From positions 1 through 11,877 of the forward strand of contig JABYQS010000869.1 of the NCBI GenBank assembly GCA_022592435.1: a stretch of DNA of 11,877 nt. Direction: 5' to 3'. Shown one piece after another: positions 1-7,762 of the stretch. Within the stretch, counting starts at the first letter, position 1. The number at the start of each line of letters is the position of its first letter. Both the position numbers and the translations under genes were made by a program. A model generated the notes under the pieces. It was not told the DNA's origin. It did no database searches and saw only the letters and a list, made by a program, of their open reading frames with translations. The stretch comes from Cerioporus squamosus (lineage: Eukaryota > Basidiomycota > Agaricomycetes > Polyporales > Polyporaceae).

Positions 1-1075
1 AATTCACCGGCTCGAATTCGCCAGAATCACTTCCTGCAGAGCAGATCTCAGAACGCAAATCCTCCCTGCCACATGCAGTCAGCTGAAATTCACAGATTGA
101 ATGCGCTTCAGCATTGGTGCCTGAAAGGATGACTGACTGACTTGAATTCATCGCGGTTGGTACAGCGCGGATGGCGGGCATCACCGCAACGGCGCAACGG
201 ACGCATCCTTTCCGCCCTGCTGAAATCCTGGCAAAATGGTAACGTTGCTTGATTCCGCCAGGTAGAATATTTTACGTTTACGAGACGATAAGCCTCCAAG
301 GAAAGTCTCGTTTAGGCAGGTTTGGAAGGCTTATAGACCTATTGTGGCAAGCGTAAGGGGGTTACGTGCAATGTTTTAGAGGTAGCAAAACTCTTACTTT
401 CAGCAATCCATTTTTCTAACCCCGGAAAGGATGCTTTCTTTGCAGTGCATTGTGACGCCGTCAATGAAGCTCGCCTCGGTGTTAAAGGCGATAGTTACGA
501 TTCATTACTCGGGGTGGTGGTACTACTAGAGTGCCGCTGCAGTGAGGTATCTAAGTCGGCACTGATAAGTACATGAGCTCCTCGCACTCGGCGTCCAGTC
601 GTGTCGACAAACCACAAGAACTATGATAGACAGCTGTGTCAAAGTAGACAAGTCGACTTCGAACGACATACTCACTCTTCGGCGGAGTGATTTCAGTCCC
701 CCTGTCCTCGCAAACACGGCAGGACCATTCATTGGTGTGAGGACGACCTATCTGTCTGGACATACTGTAATATGTCAGTCAGAACTCTAGCATGTTCTGC
801 GACCGGCATAACGAACACAACTAGTAACCGGTGCCAAGCTGTGGAAATACCCTCGTTGACCGCCAGTAGTCAGTCAACATCGAATCGTCCCGAGTCGTAT
901 ACGCGGGTACTGTTCATTATTCTAGCACTTGAAGGTATTGTCTTGGTGCACGTGCAACTCGAATGATTCCTGCTCGCCACAGTCTGCTCGGACGTCTCGG
1001 ACGACCACGGTGACGCAGACTGAGGCAGACGGTTCGGAGGATAGTTTAGCATTGCGGGGTAAGACGCCGAGGCAG
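1..1075. other. 5' flank with no recognisable gene
   Basis: I see no convincing gene on either strand. The open frames are short (under about 75 codons), overlap one another on both strands, and show neither the C/G-ending codon bias nor the splice signals of the genes further right. Base composition is more AT-rich up to about 950. A 10-bp palindrome, TGCACGTGCA, lies at 947-956 and contains a CACGTG core 305 nt before the peroxidase start. A small, fast-evolving or non-coding gene cannot be excluded. Confidence 0.6.
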
Positions 1076-1253
1076 CCAATAGGGGCGCTCGAAATTAGTC
1101 ACGGACTAATCACGTGTGGTGAATAAGAGGGCCAGAAGCGCCGGGCGAGAGCGGGCAAAAGCTGGCGAGGCGTGCGCGCAAGAGCTCGCAACAACGACCC
1201 GCTCCTTTCCTCGACTCCTCCTCGACTCTGCTCTACTCCGTCAGCACACAGAC
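1076..1253 (+). promoter_or_regulatory. Cytochrome c peroxidase promoter and 5' leader
   Basis: Several promoter-like signals sit just before the peroxidase start. CCAAT lies at 1076-1080. A perfect 7-bp inverted repeat with a 3-nt spacer, ATTAGTC-ACG-GACTAAT, covers 1094-1110. It includes TTAGTCA at 1095-1101, which resembles AP-1/Yap1-type sites of yeast oxidative-stress genes. CACGTG follows at 1111-1116, 143 nt before the ATG. A C/T-rich stretch at about 1200-1240 is typical of fungal leaders. The sequence patterns are direct observations. Binding by a Yap1 or bHLH factor is inference. Confidence 0.5.
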
Positions 1254-2824
1254 ATGTCTTTCGCAGCACTCAGAGCCTCTGCCCGCCGTGTGAACGTCGT
1301 GGCCCCCTCCGCCCGCGTCTCGCGCGGTCTCTTGCGCAACCCCGCGTTCCGCAAGTACTCGACCGAGACTCCCCAGGGCCCGGCTCCCAAGAGCACCAAC
1401 AACCTCCTTATCGGCGGTTGTCGCTGCAGCGGCCATCGGTGGTGTCGCCTTCTGGGTGTACACCTCCAATTCCGACTCTGCCAAGGAGGCCGGGACCGCG
1501 CTCAAGTCAGGAGCACAGGCTGCTAAGGTCGCCACCAACTTCGTCCCAACCAAGGAGGACTACCAGAAGGTGCGCGCAGTCCGACTGCACTGGCCAATAG
1601 CCTTGACGTAACGGCAAAACCATATAGGTTTACAACCGCATTGCTGAGATCCTCGACACCGCTGCTGATAAGGGATACGACGGTGCGTGTTCATTCTTAA
1701 CCTGCAAGGCGCATATGTCAGTATTCATCTCTGGCCTCTCGCAGACGGCTCCTATGGTCCAGTCCTTCTCCGCCTTGCGTGGCATGCGTCTGGAACGTAC
1801 GATAAGGAGACCAACACCGGTGGCAGGTAAGCGTGTCCATCCCACGCCTCCTGTCCGGTTTCTCGTCCCCGCTGACATCGGTCTCCGTTCCCTTCCCGAC
1901 CCTGTGCGCGCATCTGCCTGCGTCTCATGTGCAAATGTGCAGCAACTACGCCACCATGCGCTTCGAGCCCGAGGCTAAGCACGGTGCCAACAACGGCCTC
2001 AACGTTGCTCGTGACCTCCTCGAGCCCCTCAAGCAGGAGTTCCCCTGGATCTCCTACGGTGATCTCTGGACCCTTGCAGGTGTAGCTGCCGTCCAGGAGC
2101 TCGGTGGTCCCAAGATCCCCTGGCGTCCTGGCCGCATTGACGGCTTCGCGTCTCAATGCACGCCCGACGGTCGTCTCCCGGACGCCTCTCAGGGTGCTGA
2201 CCACGTCCGCAATGTATGTCCCTTTCTTATCGCATGAACCGAATTGAACCCACTGATCATGTCTGCATCGCAGATCTTCTACCGCATGGGGTACGTTCTA
2301 CTGCTCAGCCTGTCTGTAGTGCATTGATGCTGACCGAAGACTCGCAGCTTCAACGACCAGGAAATTGTCGCTCTCATCGGCGCGCACGCGCTCGGACGCT
2401 GCCACAGTGACCGCTCGGGCTTCGAGGGCCCCTGGACCTTCTCGCCCACGAGCGTGACGAACGAGTTCTACAAGCTCCTGCTTAACGAGAAGTGGGTCTG
2501 GAAGAAGTGGAACGGCCCCAAGCAGCTCGAGGACAAGAAGACGCACTCGCTCATGATGCTGCCCACCGACTACGTCCTCACCCAGGACAAGTCGTTCAAG
2601 AAGTGGGTCAAGGCGTACGCAGACGACGAGGAGCTCTGGTTCAAGGAGTACGTGGACGACTCACCTGTGTTCCCTTGTGTTTGTGTGGGCGCGCTGACAT
2701 GTGTCGTTGCCGTAGTTTCTCTGCTGCCCTCTCTCGCCTGTTCGAGCTCGGTGTGCCTACGCAGCAGTTCGTCGCCTCGGAGCCGTGGATCATGAAGAAC
2801 TCGGACGAGAAGGACGAGAACTGA
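1254..2824 (+). CDS. CCP1: Cytochrome c peroxidase, mitochondrial (one frame break in exon 1)
   Basis: Haem peroxidase that reduces hydrogen peroxide using ferrocytochrome c in the mitochondrial intermembrane space. Exons: 1254-1569, 1628-1682, 1745-1826, 1943-2213, 2274-2290 (17 nt only), 2348-2647, 2715/2716-2824 (acceptor AG at 2714-2715). Allowing for one frame break the product is about 382 residues. An Arg-rich presequence (residues 1-35, ending near FRKYST) precedes a hydrophobic Gly/Ala segment (about 50-68), the bipartite layout of yeast Ccp1. Distal residues are R133, W136 and H137 in [12 protein letters not shown]; proximal H260 is in [10 protein letters not shown]276 in EGPW and D321 in LPTDY match the Trp191 radical site and Asp235 of yeast. 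His-His spacing is 123, as in yeast, so this is CCP rather than a plain ascorbate peroxidase. The frame slips at 1419-1420 inside the hydrophobic segment (one base extra or two missing); everything downstream reads cleanly. The start is the first ATG after the leader that gives a targeting peptide. Confidence 0.95.
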
Positions 2825-4005
2825 GCGTGCGCGCTGCAGGAGAGGCCGCCTTTACGCCATCCTGACCAAAAGTCCCCGAGTGAACTTAGACCTTATAGAG
2901 GTAGAGCATAGATGTTCCTCGGGATGGCGTCTAGACGGGTGGGCTCCTAGATGGGTGGGCTCCTGATAGAAGGATGGGCGACGAGGACGTGGACGGGGAG
3001 TGAGGATGAAGGTCGAGTTGAAGTGGAGGGCCGACAAGGTTGCATGGAAGAGGGAAGAGGGGGATCTAGGGAGGGGAAGTGTCTTATTCATGGTCTGCTG
3101 TCTTGTTCTATTATCTGCTCGCTCGCTGCTGTTACATGTTACTCTGTCACCAGGCTCACACATCTGCTACGCACTACTGTTACACTCCCTTCTTGCCCTT
3201 GCGTCTGACCAATGGCCGTGGCGGAAAGTCTCCGCTGGGTCGGCTTCGTGGCTTCGATGTGCCGCAGCGGGTCACACAGGTGTCCTGCGACTGAATGGGA
3301 CGGTGCGCCTTGGAGTTTGCGACATCAGCAGGTGCTCTTTGGCGTGGGTCGGCTATGGATGGGCGTTCCCAAGGAGCTCGATGGGCAGCTGGTTCGAAGG
3401 TGCAACAACTAGGCTCGTCGCTCTCCATACTAGTACATCGAGGACAGAGTGAGTCTTAACATACCGGACGGCGTTAGGGTTGGAAACGCACGAAAACAAA
3501 TGAGACTTCTTCTAGAGGCAGTGAGGCACGAACCTGTAGGTTGAGCACGGTGACCAGCTGATGTCCACGGTGGATCCGGGACGCTGACAACATCTTGACA
3601 TTGCGAAGGTCAGGTCAATTGGTCGTTCCGGTCTCGCTGGCAATCATACTGGTTATTTGTATGTCCTGAGCTGTTGTCAGTTGTGAGCTGCACGACATGG
3701 GCGAGCTGGACTGATCCATGGCTGCACTAGTAATGCGCAAGAGCACCGATGAGCATCATGGAAACGGATTGCTCAGCTAGAGTAGGACAACTCGGACTCA
3801 TGAGAACCACCAGGTTTGTATTGTATGGAGGTCCCCACCATACAGCGATGGGGCGTGATAGCCGAATAGAGGCGTTTGACGGTTTCAGACGGGCAGCGGG
3901 GCTCGAACGCAGGAGAGGTATACGTGGTCGCATTCTGCATATTCCTCCATGCCATTCATGGTACATCTGGACGTCTCAAGCACAATTGCGCTAAAGCAGG
4001 ACGGC
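2825..4005. other. Intergenic region between convergent genes
   Basis: This 1.18-kb stretch lies between the 3' ends of the peroxidase (+) and FKBP (-) genes, so it should hold both 3' untranslated regions and terminators. I found no gene. The longest frames (for example 3000-3452) lack codon bias, splice signals and recognisable motifs. A GGTTCGAA at about 3391 and the complement of a GTTCGAGCCCC-like string near 3896-3906 recall tRNA B boxes, but no cloverleaf forms around them. A 16-bp tandem duplication lies at 2932-2963. Confidence 0.6.
2932..2963. repeat. Two-copy 16-bp tandem repeat
   Basis: Two adjacent 16-bp units, TAGACGGGTGGGCTCC and TAGATGGGTGGGCTCC, differ at one position. They lie about 110 nt after the peroxidase stop codon, probably within its 3' untranslated region. 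This looks like a local duplication, and no function is evident. Confidence 0.8.
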
Positions 4006-4676
4006 TCAGAGCTCCTCGCGCTTACCCTGCGCGTCGAGCTTCACGAGCTCGACATCGAAGACAAGGACGGAGTTGGGAGGGATGACGTTTCCGAATCCAC
4101 GAGAGCCTTCAGACCGGAGTTGTGAGTTTAATCAATGGGGTAACAAGAGACAAGGCGGCACGAACCGTATGCCTTGGTGGGAGGGATGGTGAGGGTGCGC
4201 TTCTCGCCTTGGCACATGCCCTGGAGGCCCTCTTCCCATCCTGTGATGACCTGGTGTGCTCCGACTATGTAGTGACGTTCAGCATGGTCCCAAATTGGCA
4301 GATACTAGGAGAGACTCACGGGTCACGGGCAGGGGTTGTCCACGGTCCAAGCTAGAGAGTAGAACTCGGCAAAGGTGAAATACGCGGACTTGGAGAACGC
4401 TAGTAGCTACCTCGAGTCGAACTTGTTTCCGTTGGACCAGAGCTTCCCAGTCTGAGCAATCACTTAGCACACAGCAAGACAGACATCATGTTGACGAAGC
4501 ACCAGTCAGATACTCACGTAGTGAACCGAGAGCCTGTCACCCTTCTGCGCCGTGAGTTTGCAGTCATCCGGGACGAAAGTGCGGTCGATCTTCAGCTCCG
4601 TCGGGGCATCCTCAGCAACCACAGCGAGGGCGAGCAGAAGGACGGAGAGACAGCTGAGGATGCGCATGAAGAACAT
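4006..4676 (-). CDS. FPR2: FKBP-type peptidyl-prolyl isomerase, ER-type (FKBP2/FKBP13)
   Basis: Catalyses cis-trans isomerisation of Xaa-Pro bonds, probably on folding proteins in the ER lumen. Exons in transcript order: 4676-4518, 4451-4411, 4351-4320, 4264-4166, 4106-4006, with introns of 66, 59, 55 and 59 nt. Product 143 residues, or 140 from a second in-frame ATG at 4667. A signal peptide spans about residues 1-21 ([12 protein letters not shown]). The single FKBP domain shows Y53, F64-D65, V83-I84, W87, Y110 and F127, matching the FK506-pocket residues Y26, F36, D37, V55, I56, W59, Y82 and F99 of FKBP12. C39 and C95 may form the disulfide known in FKBP13. The C-terminus is KREEL, a plausible ER-retrieval signal of the K/HDEL type. 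It starts 280 bp from the divergent eL39 gene. No frame problems were seen. The gene name follows yeast FPR2 and is by family. Confidence 0.94.
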
Positions 4677-4956
4677 AATCGTAACTCAAGAGGTGCAGGG
4701 GCGGGAGTGTCTGGCTGGCGGGGGCACGTATATGTATCAGCAGCTGAGCCACGGCGCGTCGCGACGCGACACGTCGCCTCCACATCGCGCGCTCGCTATA
4801 GCAGCCGTGGGAGAACAGGTGCACTTCCCTCCTCCACGTGCACTCCTTCCTCAATAGGTGCTTAGTCAGAACTGTACAGGCCTCTTCCCGTCGCCAACCT
4901 TAATTTCCCTCCCTTTTCCACCAACCGCCGCCGTCCCGCGTACGACATCAAGAACG
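4677..4956. promoter_or_regulatory. Divergent promoter shared by FKBP2 and eL39
   Basis: These 280 bp separate the two start codons of opposite-strand genes, so both promoters must fit here or overlap transcribed sequence. Visible elements: a perfect 14-bp palindrome CGCGTCGCGACGCG at 4755-4768, running into a second dyad CGAC-AC-GTCG at 4767-4776; GCTATAGC near 4795-4802; a direct repeat of GTGCACT around 4819 and 4838; CACGTG at 4835-4840, 122 nt before the eL39 start and 159 nt from the FKBP start; TTAGTCAG at about 4862-4869; and a pyrimidine-rich leader at about 4880-4925 on the eL39 side, as expected for ribosomal protein genes. Any factor assignment is inference. Confidence 0.6.
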
Positions 4957-5320
4957 ATGGTATGTCGCCGTTCACCTCGATCCCTGGCTGTGGAGAGTTG
5001 GGAGCTGCTCAGAAGTGCTGATATGATGCTGTTTGCTTTCATAGCCTTCCCAAAAGACCTTCCGCACGAAGCGCATCCTTGCCAAGGCCTCGCGCCAGAA
5101 CCGGTGAGTGGTGGCACGTTTTTCGGAGGAGGGAGGAGCAAGGGTATTGAGACGTGCGGGCAGCCCCATCCCCCAGTGGTTCCGTCTGAAGTCGGACACC
5201 AAGATCCAGGTGCGTTGAGTCGAACTTTGTTCCTCCTGATCCTACTGTCCTCACACGAACCGTCGAACGCAGTACAACGCCAAGCGCCGCCACTGGAGGC
5301 GCACGAAGCTCAACATCTAA
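4957..5320 (+). CDS. RPL39: 60S ribosomal protein eL39 (L39)
   Basis: Small, very basic protein of the large ribosomal subunit that lines the distal peptide exit tunnel. Exons: 4957-4959, 5045-5103, 5164-5209, 5273-5320, with introns of 85, 60 and 63 nt. The product is 51 residues, the usual length for eL39. Diagnostic segments are TFRTKRILAKASRQNRPIPQ near the middle and YNAKRRHWRRTKL at the end. The first exon is only the ATG, and the first intron (GTATGT...CATAG) begins directly after it. The ORF is therefore invisible to simple frame scanning. All three joins restore the family sequence exactly, so the model is secure. Strong expression is expected, and the C/T-rich leader fits that. Confidence 0.97.
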
Positions 5321-5789
5321 GCTGCGCACCCCGCGCCTCGCTCGCACTTGCTACAGCCATGCTGCTGTTGTAGTTGTATCGGGGGCTTAGACACGACCGG
5401 GAGGGCGGTTGGAGACCACGCCGGACCCTAACTCACCATGCACCATCGAGATATCGCATCCGCTCCGCACGCTCATATGTATCGCTCTGTCACTGGCTTA
5501 TGGCATTCCTGCTAAAAGATCTGCATGCGCTATGCCCTTTTTCCACCTCGCGCTCTCTGCTTGTTGTCTGATCTTCCGCAAGGCTGAGTACGACTAATGT
5601 TCTGCGCCAAGTTATCTCCGGTGTTATGGGGGCGTCATCGCATACCTGTGGTCGCCGGTGTCACAACGACCTTGAGATTGCCTGTCAGCAGTTTTGACTT
5701 GAGGTTGAACGGAAGGTTGCCTCAGGTCAATTGGAATAAGTACGCTCAGTCAGTACTTTGAAAAGCTCCTTTACACACGTAAGCCAGCT
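5321..5789. other. Intergenic: eL39 3' flank and distal GET1 upstream region
   Basis: No gene recognised. Frames here (for example 5374-5571 and 5409-5597) are short, unsupported by motifs or splice logic, and begin in the probable 3' untranslated region of eL39. The right half becomes AT-richer towards the GET1 promoter. Confidence 0.6.
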
Positions 5790-6002
5790 AGTAAATGGCC
5801 TGGGTAAGGATAGTAAGTAACCAGTAAACCAAACGTTTCGAGTAATAGTAAGCCTCGCCCACGTGGGCTGGGACTAGTAATGACATGGCCACGGGCACGC
5901 GTCCATGACTTCCACCTCATCCTTGTACACGTATCCTCCAGCTCTCTCTCAGCTGGCTGTCTGTAATAACGACTGGGCTTCACGAATTCGGGTCCCGGCA
6001 AC
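5790..6002 (+). promoter_or_regulatory. GET1 promoter with AGTAA cluster and 12-bp palindrome
   Basis: AGTAA occurs six times within 91 nt (5790, 5812, 5823, 5841, 5847, 5876; all on the plus strand). Within this cluster is a perfect 12-bp palindrome GCCCACGTGGGC at 5857-5868, centred on CACGTG at 5860-5865, which lies exactly 143 nt before the first ATG of GET1. A C/T-rich leader follows (about 5908-5965), including the dyad CAGCT-CTCTCTC-AGCTG. The patterns are direct observations; their role is inferred from position. Confidence 0.5.
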
Positions 6003-7314
6003 ATGACACTAATGGCAATGCTATTCGCACTGGTCTTCGTGACCGAGCTAATATCGTGGATAGGAAAGAGCGTTCTGCTAGAACTCGTGCGTCATCACCT
6101 CTCGCCCTCTTCCGGAGTCTGCGCAACGATCTAACAGCATCACCTTCGATTTTGAACGCGTACGCAGGTCTACTCGTTGTACCTGCGTGTATTCTACAGC
6201 GGGACGGTGGCGAGGCAGCGCAAGCTCAAGTCCGAGATCTTGCTGAACAAGAAGGAGCTCCTGCAGACGAGCGCGCAGGACCAGTTTGCGAAGTGGGCGA
6301 AGCTGAGGAGGAGCGTGGACAAGGGGTTGGCGGATCTTGAGAAGCTCAGTGAGTACCAGACATGTGTTGGGATTCTCGCGCTCTCCAGCGTACTTGCAGC
6401 CAGTTACCATTGTGGTCCTCCAGGCTTCCTGACAAGCGTCGGAGCACACGCGCTGAGGGCATGGTGTATCGCATACTGGAGCGCGGTTATGATATTGCTG
6501 CTCAGAGGAAGGACGTGTCGGCCAGCTTATATGTGGCACGTCGGATGACACATGGTGAATCATCGTGTTATCTGTCGCCTCATGCATCTCTCTGCCTTCG
6601 CATCATCGTGCAGTTTCTTCTACATGACCCCGTCATGACCCTCCCCCCACATGTCGCTGACTCCTGTCCAGACAGTGAGCTCTCAACGACCCGGTCATCC
6701 TTTTCCCTCAAGTTCAACTCAGCCATGTGGATAATGACCACGGGCTTGCAGTTCGTCATCGGATGGTGGTACCGCAAAGCCGCCGTCTTCTACCTCCCTC
6801 CAGGATGGTTCGGGCCACTCACCTGGTGGCTCGCGTTCCCGTTCGCGCCTGCGGGCTCCGTGAGCTGTGGGATGTGGCAGATGGCGTGCAAGCGTGTAAT
6901 CAAAACCGGAGAGCGTGTCGTGAAGGAGCTGATGGTTCCGAGTCCAAGTCAAGGTGAGTCCGCATATTGTCCCGAATCCCGTCTCCTCCGCGACATTGGC
7001 ATACCGATCTCCGGGACACTCATTGCGATCGTTTTTGCCTCCGCGCGCTCCGCATTGCTGTCCGTGTCCTCCGTGGGCCGAGTTCTCCGTAGCGACCTGG
7101 CGCAATGCGGGGAAGCAACGGGGAAGCATGGCGCCCCGGATCCAGATCGGCCACGTTCGTCGGGCGGACGGACGGGCATTCCCGACGGGACTGTTGTGGA
7201 AAGAGCTGAGGCTGATTGCTATTTTGTGTTGCGTCGCGGCGTGCGATAGGAACAGCGGGAGCCGCTCCGTCGGAAGAGCAGAGGAAGGAGGACGCCGGGA
7301 AGAAGAGCGAGTGA
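6003..7314 (+). CDS. GET1: GET1/WRB-family receptor subunit for tail-anchored protein insertion
   Basis: ER membrane protein that, with a Get2/CAML partner, receives tail-anchored proteins from the Get3 ATPase and inserts them. Exons: 6003-6086, 6168-6348, 6672-6953, 7250-7314; product 203 residues. Topology fits the family: transmembrane helix 1 at about 3-22 ([16 protein letters not shown]), a charged cytosolic coiled coil at about 40-100 with [20 protein letters not shown], helix 2 at about 107-122 ([16 protein letters not shown]), and helix 3 at about 138-161 containing [10 protein letters not shown]. The tail (about 183-203) is Ala/Glu/Lys-rich and weakly conserved, so exon 4 is the least certain. 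Introns 2 (323 nt) and 3 (296 nt) are far longer than others in the window. In-frame ATGs at 6012 and 6018 are alternative starts. No frame problems were seen. Confidence 0.94.
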
Positions 7315-7762
7315 GTCTCGGGCTATTCTGGGGTATGTACGACGCTGTATGTACACGTTATCGACTTATCGTTGCGAGCCATGAGTGCAGCTTGAAGTGG
7401 CTCGGACAGGTCGAGTGGAATCGCACCCAGTGGCAATTCACGGGGACGGTGTGCACCGGCAGCGCCTAGACGAGTGGCACCGAGAGGGGTGCGAAGGCAG
7501 CTTGGCCAGGCCATCAGCGTCGCAAACGGATTAGAGTGAACACAAGACGGAGTTCCGGGCTTCGGGAGGATCGACGGAGCAGGGGTTCCGGGGTCCCATG
7601 CCGAGGAAGGCAGGCACGTGAAAGGCGAATGACGTCCATGAGTATGCACCTCTGCACGGTGTCGCGGAGAGCCGCGAGACTACTTATACGCCATGGCGCG
7701 TTCTCCGTCCCAAACACTCCTCTTCCCCGCATTCTCACCTCACACGCATCCCACACAACACC
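7315..7762 (+). promoter_or_regulatory. GET1 3' flank and malate synthase promoter
   Basis: No gene is recognised in these 448 bp. Possible control sites before malate synthase: CCGGGG at 7588-7593, a match to the SYGGGG carbon-catabolite repressor (CreA/Mig1) consensus; CACGTG at 7615-7620, 148 nt before the ATG; TGACGTCC at 7630-7637, one base from a CRE; a hairpin TCGCGG-AGAG-CCGCGA at 7662-7677; and a TTATA string at 7684-7688. A C/T- and C/A-rich leader runs from about 7705 to the start. An upstream ATG at 7693 opens a different frame that overlaps the real start, and it matters only if transcription begins before it. Glucose repression would fit the gene but is inference. Confidence 0.5.

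Noticed and set aside
1420..1429. GT...AG string whose removal would repair the peroxidase frame
   Set aside because: GTCGCTGCAG is only 10 nt (13 with the upstream GT), far below any spliceable intron, and its loss would delete conserved alanines of the hydrophobic segment.
2647..2711. Peroxidase exon 6 extended through YVDDSP to a later donor
   Set aside because: The GTACGT donor at 2648 is stronger and joins to give [12 protein letters not shown] as in the family; the extension adds residues no homologue should have.
3380..3410. tRNA B-box-like GGTTCGAA
   Set aside because: No matching A box, acceptor stem or T-stem pairing around it.
3000..3452. 150-codon open frame in the convergent intergenic region
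   Set aside because: No motif, codon bias or splice context; it overlaps several other random frames on both strands.
3471..3481. GTTAGGGTTGG string resembling a telomere repeat
   Set aside because: A single partial copy within unique sequence; no array.
3885..3915. GTTCGAGCCCC-like tRNA box on the minus strand
   Set aside because: The flanking bases do not form a five-pair T stem, and no cloverleaf could be drawn.
6543..6664. C/D-box snoRNA in GET1 intron 2 (GGATGAC and CTGAC strings)
   Set aside because: The C-like box is imperfect, and no terminal stem forms beside the two boxes.
6362..6671. Open frame continuous with GET1 exon 3 (for example [18 protein letters not shown]) taken as coding
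   Set aside because: Joining 6348 to 6672 gives an uninterrupted coiled coil as in GET1 proteins; the extra stretch has no counterpart in the family and sits between good splice sites.
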